14,509 nt of DNA from Ruminococcaceae bacterium UBA3751. Its GTDB lineage: Bacteria; Bacillota; Clostridia; Oscillospirales; Acutalibacteraceae. The notes beneath the pieces are model-generated. The model was not told the origin of the DNA, ran no database searches, and saw only the letters and a list, made by a program, of their open reading frames with translations. The stretch spans positions 1 through 14,509 of the forward strand of contig DFGL01000074.1 in assembly GCA_002371215.1 (NCBI GenBank), given 5' to 3'. Within the stretch, counting starts at the first letter, position 1, and the number at the start of each line of letters is the position of its first letter. This document shows positions 1 to 5,587 of this stretch, piece by piece. Made by a program: the position numbers and the translations under genes.

Positions 1-543
1 CGTTTTGTCGGTAATATCAAAAACGAAGCCACAAGACTTGTTTCTCTTATTAACGATATTATTCGTCTTTCTCAGCTTGATGAGGACAGCGAGCCTGCCA
101 CCGAGTCAGTTGACCTTTATGACGTGGCAAACGAGGTTATCGAGGTGCTGACTATTTCGGCGGCGAAGAAACAGGTAGAGCTTTACCTGAATGGTGAGTC
201 TTGTGTGATGAAAGGTATCCGCAGATACCTCTATGAAATTATCTATAATCTTTGTGACAACGCTATCCGCTATAATAAGGACGGCGGCAAGGTTGCGATT
301 GATCTCAAAAACGCAGGCGACAATATCATCCTTTCGGTCAGCGATACCGGTATTGGTATTCCTGCCGAGCATCAGAGCCGTATCTTTGAACGCTTCTACC
401 GTGTGGATAAGAGCCATTCCAAAGAAACCGGCGGAACGGGTCTTGGACTTTCCATCGTAAAGCACGCCGTAGCCTATCACGGCGGCAAGGTTACACTTAA
501 TAGCAAGGTGGGCAAAGGAACAACTATTATGGTTGAATTCTAA
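1..543 (+). CDS. Sensor histidine kinase, C-terminal part (5' end outside window)
   Basis: The reading frame is open from base 1, so the start and the sensor and membrane segments lie upstream of the window. What is seen is the end of the dimerisation helix hairpin (ATRLVSLINDIIRLSQLDE, about residues 10-28 of the visible part) followed by a complete HATPase_c domain. The N box (LCDNAIRYN), G1 box (DTGIGIP), F box (IFERFYRVD) and G2 box (GTGLGLSIVK) are all intact. The family autophosphorylates on a histidine and passes the phosphate to a response regulator. The spacing of the boxes resembles PhoR/WalK-type kinases; the partner regulator is probably upstream. The phosphorylated histidine itself is not in the window. 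A GTG at 124 is internal and is not the start. The gene ends directly before a strong terminator, so it is the last gene of its operon. Confidence 0.93.
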   Translation, partial: RFVGNIKNEATRLVSLINDIIRLSQLDEDSEPATESVDLYDVANEVIEVLTISAAKKQVELYLNGESCVMKGIRRYLYEIIYNLCDNAIRYNKDGGKVAIDLKNAGDNIILSVSDTGIGIPAEHQSRIFERFYRVDKSHSKETGGTGLGLSIVKHAVAYHGGKVTLNSKVGKGTTIMVEF

Positions 544-546
544 ACC

Positions 547-575
547 AAAGGCGTCGCATTACTGCGACGCCTTTT
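547..575 (+). terminator. Rho-independent terminator of the histidine kinase operon
   Basis: A perfect 12-bp stem (547-558 with 563-574, GC-rich core GGCGTCGC) closes a TTAC tetraloop and ends in a short T tract. It begins four bases after the kinase stop codon. Confidence 0.9.
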
Positions 576-577
576 AA

Positions 578-766
578 CTTTGGCTTGAAAAGTATCACAG
601 AACGTTCAGTTATATCATCAATACCCTTATCAAATGTGGATTTACGATAGAAACAATTGATGAACCGCTTCCGAGTGAAGAAGCATTAAAAACACGGGAA
701 GGCTTGAAAAAAGAGTTTATTAAGCCTACTTTTTTGATAGTAAAAGCAAAAAAACACAGAAAATAG
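578..766 (+). pseudogene. C-terminal remnant of a class I SAM-dependent methyltransferase
   Basis: The frame opens immediately after the kinase terminator (in-frame TAA at 575-577) and has no start codon or ribosome binding site. The translation begins WLEKYHRTFSYIINTLIKCG and ends KPTFLIVKAKKHRK. The pattern YHRT..yin.Li..GF..e..dEP.P followed by PtFLiikArK is the familiar C-terminal tail of methyltransferase type 11/25 proteins. The Rossmann domain with the SAM-binding motif I is absent, so this is a roughly 60-residue fragment that cannot be functional. Its abrupt 5' junction with the terminator suggests a deletion or insertion scar. The call rests on recalled family pattern, not on a search. 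Confidence 0.6.
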
Positions 767-801
767 ATATTGTGAAATAAGCATTTAGAAGCCAATTTTG
801 A

Positions 802-829
802 GGGTAGCAATGATATACTATTGCTACCC
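802..829 (+). other. Perfect hairpin in the non-coding stretch 767-1044
   Basis: GGGTAGCAAT (802-811) pairs exactly with ATTGCTACCC (820-829) around an 8-base loop. Only a short T stretch (CATTTT) follows, so it is a weak terminator candidate for the methyltransferase remnant, or a structured leader element. A second perfect hairpin lies at 937-957. The rest of 767-1044 is AT-rich and I see no credible gene in it apart from the promoter near its end. Confidence 0.45.
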
Positions 830-936
830 ACATTTTGATGTTTTGAAATGCAGTAATAATGCGGGTTTCAGAACCTTAAAATGCTGACTAATTGTGATGA
901 GCATATAGTATTCTATAATACTGTTGCCAAGACTAT

Positions 937-957
937 AAGCCATCAATTGTATGGCTT
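937..957 (+). other. Perfect 7-bp hairpin upstream of the cassette promoter
   Basis: AAGCCAT (937-943) pairs with ATGGCTT (951-957) around a 7-base loop, about 36 bases before the -35 box of the five-gene cassette. There is no T run on either side, so it is unlikely to be a terminator. Its role is unknown. Confidence 0.35.
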
Positions 958-986
958 CAAAAAAGAAAACGATATATTTGTCACAT

Positions 987-1002
987 ATATTGTTGACAAT
1001 AT
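987..1002 (+). promoter_or_regulatory. Palindromic operator covering the -35 box of the cassette promoter
   Basis: ATATTGTTGACAATAT is a perfect 16-bp palindrome (7-bp arms, TG centre) that contains the TTGACA -35 hexamer. Operators of this size and position are typical for XRE repressors that control their own operon, and the first gene downstream is an XRE protein. Autorepression is inferred; no binding data are visible in sequence. Confidence 0.6.
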
Positions 1003-1021
1003 TAAATCCTTGTGATATTAT
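993..1021 (+). promoter_or_regulatory. Sigma-A promoter of the five-gene defence-like cassette
   Basis: TTGACA (993-998), a 17-bp spacer and TATTAT (1016-1021), with an extended -10 TGA at 1013-1015. Transcription would start near 1028, giving a leader of less than 20 bases before the TTG start of the XRE gene. This is one of the strongest promoters in the window. Confidence 0.75.
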
Positions 1022-1044
1022 TAGAATGTACGGGAGGTGGCAAC

Positions 1045-1329
1045 TTGAGCGAGTTTCAAGACTATTTAGATTCTGCACTAAAAAATTGTGAGTTAAATAA
1101 GGACGATGTATCATATTTGCGCAAATCAATTTCTACACAAATAATATCAAGAAGAAACGAAATGGGTATAACACAGAAAGAACTGTCTGGTTTAACCGGA
1201 ATCAAACAATCAAATATAAGTAAAATAGAAAATGCTGATTATAATATTACAATAGAAGTTTTAGAAAAAATTGCAAATGCGTTAAATTGTAAAGTTCAAA
1301 TTACTTTTGAAGATGATTTAGAAAGGTGA
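1045..1329 (+). CDS. XRE-family HTH transcriptional regulator (HigA-like), cassette gene 1
   Basis: A 94-residue protein. The chosen start is TTG at 1045: it has an excellent ribosome binding site (GGGAGGTGG, 1032-1040) about 7 bases upstream and lies just after the promoter, whereas the longer frame would start inside the -10 region. Residues about 29-88 form an HTH_3 domain with ITQKELSGLTGIKQSNISKI as the helix-turn-helix and IENADYNITIEVLEKIANAL behind it. The N-terminal part resembles HigA2-like antitoxins, but no toxin gene lies next to it, so the likely job is repression of the operon through the palindrome at 987-1002. The ribosome binding site of the next gene overlaps its stop codon (AAAGGTG at 1322-1328), which points to coupled translation. 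Confidence 0.85.
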   Translation: MSEFQDYLDSALKNCELNKDDVSYLRKSISTQIISRRNEMGITQKELSGLTGIKQSNISKIENADYNITIEVLEKIANALNCKVQITFEDDLER

Positions 1330-1336
1330 AACAATA

Positions 1337-2470
1337 ATGATTTATTTATCAAAATACCATGTTGAAAGTTTTAGAGGAATCACCGATTTAGAATTAGAAG
1401 ATTTAGGCGATATTAATTTGATACTTGGTGATAACAACTGCGGCAAAACTAGTTTTCTTGAATCGCTAATGCTTTTGAGAAATATAAATGATTTTTCAAA
1501 TGTAATAAGAGTATCTCGAATTAGAAGTTCAAACTACTTTTATTTTAATAGGCTTTCCTCTTTTAATAGCTTTTTATATATGTTTAATCCAATGTTTGAC
1601 AAAAAAACAATATCTATTGGAGGAGTTTTAAATGATGTGCCAGTAAGCCTAAAAATATCTGGTATTTTACAAAAGGTTATGGTTGATAGAACTGAAATAC
1701 AAAGAAACAATAAACAAGTTAGTCTATTAGATTTTGACGAAAATGAAAACTCTGACGACAACTTGATTTTGGAAGATGAGATTACAGAATTTAATGGCAC
1801 AATAAAAAATCAGTATGGAAATCGAACCAGAACATCAAAAATTAATCTTAATGAAATTTCTAATATTAGCGGTATGAGAATTAGCAGACCGTATAATATT
1901 GATTTTGAATATGTATCTTCTATTGAACACTCATCAACAATGATTTTCAGTAGTATTTTAAAAGAACCATCTTTTAAAGAGTTGGTGTTAAAAGTAGTAC
2001 AGTTATTCGACCCCAACATTGCTGATTTGTTGTACCTCAAAAACGAACAAACGGGGCGGCCCATTGAATACATCTATCACAAAGAATTAGGAAACATGCC
2101 GTTGTTGTCTTTTGGTGACGGAGTAAAAAAAGTTATACTATTAGCTAACAGCATAGCAAAAGCTGCAGGTGGAATTTTGTTGATCGATGAAATTGAAACA
2201 TCAATCAACTCAAAGTATTATGATGATATTTTTAACTTTGTTGTTAAAGCTTGTCAAGAATTTAATATTCAGTTATTCATTACAACACATAGTATTGAAG
2301 CAGTTGATGGTCTTTTGTCTACACAAAGATATGATGATTATCCAGCAAACAAAGATTTAATTCGTGTGATAACTTTTAGGAAAAGGAATAACCGTACTTT
2401 TTCAAGGGTATTAAATGGTAAACAAGCTTATGAAGATCGTAAAAACTATGGACTTGAGGTAAGAATATGA
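1337..2470 (+). CDS. ABC/OLD-type AAA ATPase, cassette gene 2
   Basis: A 377-residue protein of the AAA_15/AAA_21 (OLD, RecF/SMC-like) ATPase class. Visible motifs are: N-terminal SKYHVESFRGI typical of this family; Walker A GDNNCGKTS at residues 31-39; an ABC-signature-like SFGDGVKK at 258-265; Walker B ILLIDEIE with D284 and E285; and the switch histidine in TTHS (H318). All ATPase residues are present, so it should hydrolyse ATP, probably as a dimer. The 100-250 region is family-specific and shows nothing I recognise. There is no C-terminal TOPRIM domain as in OLD or GajA; instead a separate TOPRIM gene follows with an ATGA overlap. This is the arrangement of PARIS (AriA/AriB), AbiL and RloA/RloB. 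The ATPase likely senses and controls the partner nuclease. Confidence 0.88.
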   Translation: MIYLSKYHVESFRGITDLELEDLGDINLILGDNNCGKTSFLESLMLLRNINDFSNVIRVSRIRSSNYFYFNRLSSFNSFLYMFNPMFDKKTISIGGVLNDVPVSLKISGILQKVMVDRTEIQRNNKQVSLLDFDENENSDDNLILEDEITEFNGTIKNQYGNRTRTSKINLNEISNISGMRISRPYNIDFEYVSSIEHSSTMIFSSILKEPSFKELVLKVVQLFDPNIADLLYLKNEQTGRPIEYIYHKELGNMPLLSFGDGVKKVILLANSIAKAAGGILLIDEIETSINSKYYDDIFNFVVKACQEFNIQLFITTHSIEAVDGLLSTQRYDDYPANKDLIRVITFRKRNNRTFSRVLNGKQAYEDRKNYGLEVRI

Positions 2471-3192
2471 ATAGCGTTATTTTATGTGAGGGGAAAACTG
2501 ATGCCATACTAATTAGTTACTATTTAATAAGCACTTGTAATTGGGAATATGCCAATAAAGGACCTGCTGGGCTTGATATTGCTGTTGAAAATCCAAATAT
2601 AGAAGTTAATTGGTATAAAAAGAACGAGGATTATTTATTAATATTTGGAGTCGGCGGGAAGGATAACTTTGAAAACATCTATAATAAATTTGTTAAAGAT
2701 CCTATCCTTAATTACGATGAGGTTGGTAATTTTTCAAAATTAGTAATAATTAGAGATAAGGACGAGAATGACACTCAATATTTAGTAGAATTAAATAATC
2801 AAATTACAGGATTTGACTCTGAAAACCAGAAATGGAAAAACTGTACATATATTGACAATTTTTCCATGGAACAAAATATTGATGTTTTAACAATAATTAT
2901 ACCTGATGATGGTCAAGGTGCATTAGAGAATGTTTTATTATCTTCTCTTGCTGAAGATGATTATGATGAAAATATTGTAATGAGGTCATCACAATTTATA
3001 GATGGTTTTGAAGGTTCAGCTGATAAATATATTTACTCGAAACGATTGAAAATTAAGGCTAAATTAGGGACAACATTAGCTGTTATTTTCCCCGATAGGG
3101 TGTTTACTGAAATTGATAAGTTTTTATTATCAGTAAATTGGAACAAGTACAAAATTATAAGTGATTGTTTTGGCTTATTAAAGAAAATATAG
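2467..3192 (+). CDS. TOPRIM-domain protein, DUF3226-like, cassette gene 3
   Basis: A 241-residue protein beginning within the stop of the ATPase gene (ATGA), with GAGGT (2456-2460) as ribosome binding site. The N-terminus VILCEGKTDA (residues 4-13) carries the TOPRIM glutamate E8 plus G9 and D12. The second acidic cluster is LVIIRDKDEND (residues 92-102), with D97, D99, E100 and D102. These are the metal-binding positions of OLD-family nucleases. A later segment, PDDGQGALENVLLSSLAED, matches the pattern seen in DUF3226 proteins. The protein therefore has what is needed for metal-dependent nucleic-acid cleavage and probably acts with the ATPase upstream. It differs from AriB (DUF4435) in motif spacing as I recall it, so direct membership of PARIS is not claimed. 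Confidence 0.75.
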   Translation: MNSVILCEGKTDAILISYYLISTCNWEYANKGPAGLDIAVENPNIEVNWYKKNEDYLLIFGVGGKDNFENIYNKFVKDPILNYDEVGNFSKLVIIRDKDENDTQYLVELNNQITGFDSENQKWKNCTYIDNFSMEQNIDVLTIIIPDDGQGALENVLLSSLAEDDYDENIVMRSSQFIDGFEGSADKYIYSKRLKIKAKLGTTLAVIFPDRVFTEIDKFLLSVNWNKYKIISDCFGLLKKI

Positions 3193-3211
3193 GTTTCTTG
3201 GAATCAAAAGT

Positions 3212-3946
3212 ATGGAATTATTAGAATATATCGAATCAATTAGCTTAAACGACAAAAGCGAAAAAGAACGGGCGTTATATTTGTGCTTTTATCATTATAA
3301 GGAGACAGGTGAAAATAGTTTTAGTATGTCACTTGTTTCCAAACTCTTTGACAACTGTGGATACTCTGTACCAAATAATTCAAGATTGAAGAGTAATCTT
3401 ACAACCGGCAAGAACAAAACTTTTCTTTTAACAAAAAAATCTTCATTAATTGAAATTGTGCCTGTAGTACTTCAAGAATTAGAAAGAAGTATCGGAGGTT
3501 TATGGGAAGATAATATTACAGTTGATTCAAATAGCGAATTGTTGGATGAGGATAAATTCTGTAAAAAACGTCAGTATTTGGACAGGCTTATTCATCAAAT
3601 AAACCATTGTTATTCAAACAACTGTTATGACGCAACGGCTGTTTTAATGAGACGTCTGTTAGAAATATTGTTAATACAAGCCTATATAGAATTAGGAATT
3701 GATGAAGAGATCAAGAATTCTGATGGCAATGGTTATAAAATGCTTGATGGTATTGTTAAGAACGCTGTATCAAACTCAACACTTGCTTTGTCGCGAATAA
3801 AAAATGAGCTTGATACAATCAGAAAAGTTGGTAATTTTTCAGCTCACGGACTTACATATACGGCAAGTAAAAAAGATATTGATGATATAAAGCTGAATTA
3901 TAGGGTGTTAATAGAAGAGTTATATAATAAAGCGAGGTTATTGTAA
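3212..3946 (+). CDS. Winged-helix + DUF4145/HEPN-like protein, cassette gene 4
   Basis: A 244-residue protein, 19 bases after gene 3, with only a weak ribosome binding site. Residues 1-92 read like a winged-helix module: SEKERALYLCFYHYKETGEN, then a sensor-helix-like MSLVSKLFDNCGYSVPNNSR, then a short basic wing. Residues about 115-240 form an all-helical domain with MRRLLEILLIQAYIELGI and the C-terminal motif RKVGNFSAH (R204-H212, N208). This pattern is typical of DUF4145, a HEPN-superfamily relative common next to restriction and other defence genes. The spacing of R204 and H212 is longer than the classical HEPN RNase motif (R-x4-6-H), so RNase activity is uncertain. The stop TAA overlaps the next start (TAATG), so genes 4 and 5 are translationally coupled and probably work as a pair. 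Confidence 0.7.
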   Translation: MELLEYIESISLNDKSEKERALYLCFYHYKETGENSFSMSLVSKLFDNCGYSVPNNSRLKSNLTTGKNKTFLLTKKSSLIEIVPVVLQELERSIGGLWEDNITVDSNSELLDEDKFCKKRQYLDRLIHQINHCYSNNCYDATAVLMRRLLEILLIQAYIELGIDEEIKNSDGNGYKMLDGIVKNAVSNSTLALSRIKNELDTIRKVGNFSAHGLTYTASKKDIDDIKLNYRVLIEELYNKARLL

Positions 3947-4890
3947 TGAGTGATAAACATGAAATTCGTGTAAAATTTGAAATTGGCGATATAAAATTTG
4001 AGGCAGAAGGTTCTGCAGAATTAGTAGAAAGAGAACGCAGTATTTTTAATAATACACTGTTGCCAGCTGCGGTTGAAGCAATAGTGCGTACACGCAGTCT
4101 TAATCAAAATGAACAATATATTGAGGCAAAAGAGAATACTGTAATGTTGCCGCCTGTGGGACAAGATACGCATAGTAACACTTATGAAGCGGTTGATGAT
4201 TTTACAAAAACTAGTCTAGTATCATATGTTAAATCAAAGGGTGCTGATGCACATTATGATTTTATCATATGCGCAGTTTATTTTAATGGAAAAAGAACAG
4301 GAGTTATTGCTTTTTCATCAACTACAATAAAAGAATTATATTCTGAAGCTAAAAAGCCTCTTCCTAATAATCTTAGCATGTCTTTAAGCGAATTAGTTAA
4401 AAAGGGATTAATAATGGAAGATATCAATGCCAAAGGACAGACTCCAAAACAATATGTTCTAACTTCTGATGGAGAAGAAATGGTTAAGAATATGAAACCC
4501 AAAGAAGGTAAACCAAAGAAGCAGACCTCAAGAGCCAAAAAGCCAAGAGTAAAAGAGCAATCAAATTATGCAAATATTAATTGTGATGAACTTAATCTAA
4601 ATAATTATCCTTCTGTAAAAGATTTAAAAAACTTTAAAGAAAAAATGTTACTTATTATGTACATAGTTACTAACGAGAGCAAAGGAACTTGGTTTACCAC
4701 ACAGGATGTATTGTGTTTGATGACTGATATCTTCGGAGAAAGTGCTACCAAAGATCAAGTGAACGGTGTGTTTAAACGTGAGAGATTGTGGTTTAAAGCT
4801 GAAAAAGTTAGCGATAATAGCAAAGAAATGAAGAGAAAGCTATTAAATCAAGGAATTGACTATGCAAAAGCTTTAGGAAATAATGATTAA
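3946..4890 (+). CDS. Tandem winged-helix protein, cassette gene 5
   Basis: A 314-residue protein that I cannot assign to a named family. Residues 5-45 form a short beta-hairpin plus helix (EIRVKFEIGDIKFEAEGSAE). Residues 88-183 look like a winged helix with the motifs SLVSYVKSKGADAHYDFI, FSSTTIKELYSEAKKPLPNN and a wing ending YVLTSDGEEMV. Residues 184-205 are a very basic linker rich in K, R and P, suited to nucleic-acid binding. Residues 221-313 appear to be a second, diverged copy of the same module (FTTQDVLCLMTDIFGESATK). The first module also resembles the N-terminus of gene 4. There is no recognisable catalytic motif. The gene ends the cassette; ribosome binding site GAGG at 3934-3937. 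A DNA-binding sensor or scaffold role is inferred. Confidence 0.65.
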   Translation: MSDKHEIRVKFEIGDIKFEAEGSAELVERERSIFNNTLLPAAVEAIVRTRSLNQNEQYIEAKENTVMLPPVGQDTHSNTYEAVDDFTKTSLVSYVKSKGADAHYDFIICAVYFNGKRTGVIAFSSTTIKELYSEAKKPLPNNLSMSLSELVKKGLIMEDINAKGQTPKQYVLTSDGEEMVKNMKPKEGKPKKQTSRAKKPRVKEQSNYANINCDELNLNNYPSVKDLKNFKEKMLLIMYIVTNESKGTWFTTQDVLCLMTDIFGESATKDQVNGVFKRERLWFKAEKVSDNSKEMKRKLLNQGIDYAKALGNND

Positions 4891-4916
4891 TATCCAATAG
4901 CCAATTTCTAAAAAGA

Positions 4917-4938
4917 AATGGCAACAATATGGCAACAG
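4917..4938 (+). repeat. Tandem ATGGCAACA boxes, possible integrase arm sites
   Basis: ATGGCAACA occurs at 4918-4926 and again at 4930-4938. Paired GGCAACA boxes of this form are frequent near attachment sites of tyrosine-recombinase elements in Firmicutes. A related set, TTGATAACAATTTGATGACA, lies at 5198-5217, so similar boxes flank the att-like motif at 5035. The role as integrase binding sites is inferred; no integrase gene is in the window. Confidence 0.35.
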
Positions 4939-5034
4939 AAAATTTTGCAGCCTATGTGGATAGGATAATGCAAATAATCAGGATAACTGAAACAATATTA
5001 CCCTTACAAAAATGTTAAGGTTTTAAGTTTCAGA

Positions 5035-5049
5035 GTAGAGTGGGAATAA
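5035..5049 (+). other. guaA-3'-end-like sequence, candidate attachment site
   Basis: GTAGAGTGGGAATAA reads V-E-W-E-stop in its local frame. The conserved C-terminus of GMP synthetase (guaA) is ..TIEWE-stop, and the 3' end of guaA is a known integration target for genomic islands. No guaA coding sequence precedes it here, which is what one expects of the distal att copy left by an integrated element. Downstream (to 5200) there are structured repeats but no gene. I found no second copy of the motif inside the window. Confidence 0.42.
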
Positions 5050-5057
5050 GAACCTCA

Positions 5058-5092
5058 CCCGTTTGCAAAATTGCTGTGCAATTTTGAACGGG
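5058..5092 (+). other. Long imperfect hairpin downstream of the att-like motif
   Basis: CCCGTT (5058-5063) pairs with AACGGG (5087-5092) and, after a two-base bulge, CAAAATTG (5066-5073) pairs with CAATTTTG (5079-5086) around a 5-base loop. A smaller hairpin, CCTTG/CAAGG, follows at 5103-5119. Together with the terminator at 5147 this makes the 4891-5200 stretch non-coding and highly structured. There is no T run, so it is not a terminator. Confidence 0.5.
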
Positions 5093-5146
5093 TACCCGAG
5101 AACCTTGTTACTCGCAAGGCTCGTAATAATCAATTTTTAAATAATT

Positions 5147-5193
5147 AACTCCCGAAACCCTGCAATAAAGCGGGTTTCGGGAGTTTTCTTTTT
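5147..5193 (+). terminator. Very strong rho-independent terminator
   Basis: A perfect 14-bp stem (AACTCCCGAAACCC at 5147-5160 with 5172-5185), an 11-base loop and a TTCTTTTT tail. It closes the structured non-coding stretch after the cassette and would stop any transcript running through from gene 5. Confidence 0.9.
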
Positions 5194-5291
5194 GTACTTG
5201 ATAACAATTTGATGACATCTTGACGCTATATAAAACTATAATTACTTGACTTATTTTCTAAAAATTATAGAATATAGTTATCGCTTTATAA

Positions 5292-5587
5292 AGGGTTGAT
5301 AATAAAGGTATTAAGGCTCAATTAGATACTTCTGTGTCATTAGAATCACAAGCAAGACAAGCGTGTGCATTACGAAATCAATACAAATCTCAAGCAAGAG
5401 CCCTTATGCTTGACAGAAAAAAACAAAAAAATTAGACGAAGGAAAAGAAAAGATAAAACCATTTGAGTTTTATTACAATAAATACAAAAAAGACGGTCTA
5501 TCTGATGACGATGTATATCGTTTAATTATAGATTCGTCAAAACGAACCAGACAATCTGTAAACAAGAAATACGGGGTAACCGAATAA
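5292..5587 (+). pseudogene. Frameshifted C-terminal remnant, possible polymorphic-toxin tip
   Basis: Two consecutive frames read as one protein tail. The first, 5292-5435, contains LESQARQACALRNQYKSQAR and ALMLDRKKQKN before a TAG. The second, joined by a -1 shift in the A run at 5425-5431, continues LDEGKEKIKPFEFYYNKYKK, then DGLSDDDVYRLIIDSSKRTR and QSVNKKYGVTE to a TAA at 5585-5587. Neither has a start codon, and a TAA at 5289 closes the frame upstream, so the gene is 5'-truncated as well as shifted. ARxLRNQYRxQARxLMxDR followed by a KDGLSxxxxYxxII segment is a pattern I associate with C-terminal toxin domains of RHS/LXG-type proteins, without being able to name the family. The following small gene overlaps by one base (TAATG), as immunity genes often do. 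Confidence 0.5.

Noticed and set aside
610..831. 73-aa minus-strand frame
   Set aside because: It is antisense to the methyltransferase remnant, whose plus-strand translation matches a family pattern.
861..880. Similarity of GCGGGTTTCAGAACCTT to parts of 5098-5107 and 5170-5178, considered as att direct repeats
   Set aside because: The shared pieces are short, differ in order and include common terminator sequence; not a continuous repeat.
824..1129. 101-aa minus-strand frame across the cassette promoter region
   Set aside because: No ribosome binding site, low-complexity composition and it runs over a strong plus-strand promoter and start region; a chance frame in AT-rich DNA.
1045..1329. 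XRE protein as antitoxin of a HigBA-type toxin-antitoxin pair
   Set aside because: No HigB-like or other small toxin gene lies upstream, and the gene downstream is a large ATPase; a regulator fits better.
5237..5242. TATAAT hexamer as promoter for the toxin-like remnant
   Set aside because: No -35 box at a workable distance; the TTGACG upstream is only 11 bases away.
5418..5424. AAAAAAC as slippery site
   Set aside because: Its phase relative to the upstream frame is wrong for X_XXY_YYZ slippage; only A_AAA_AAT at 5426-5432 is in register.
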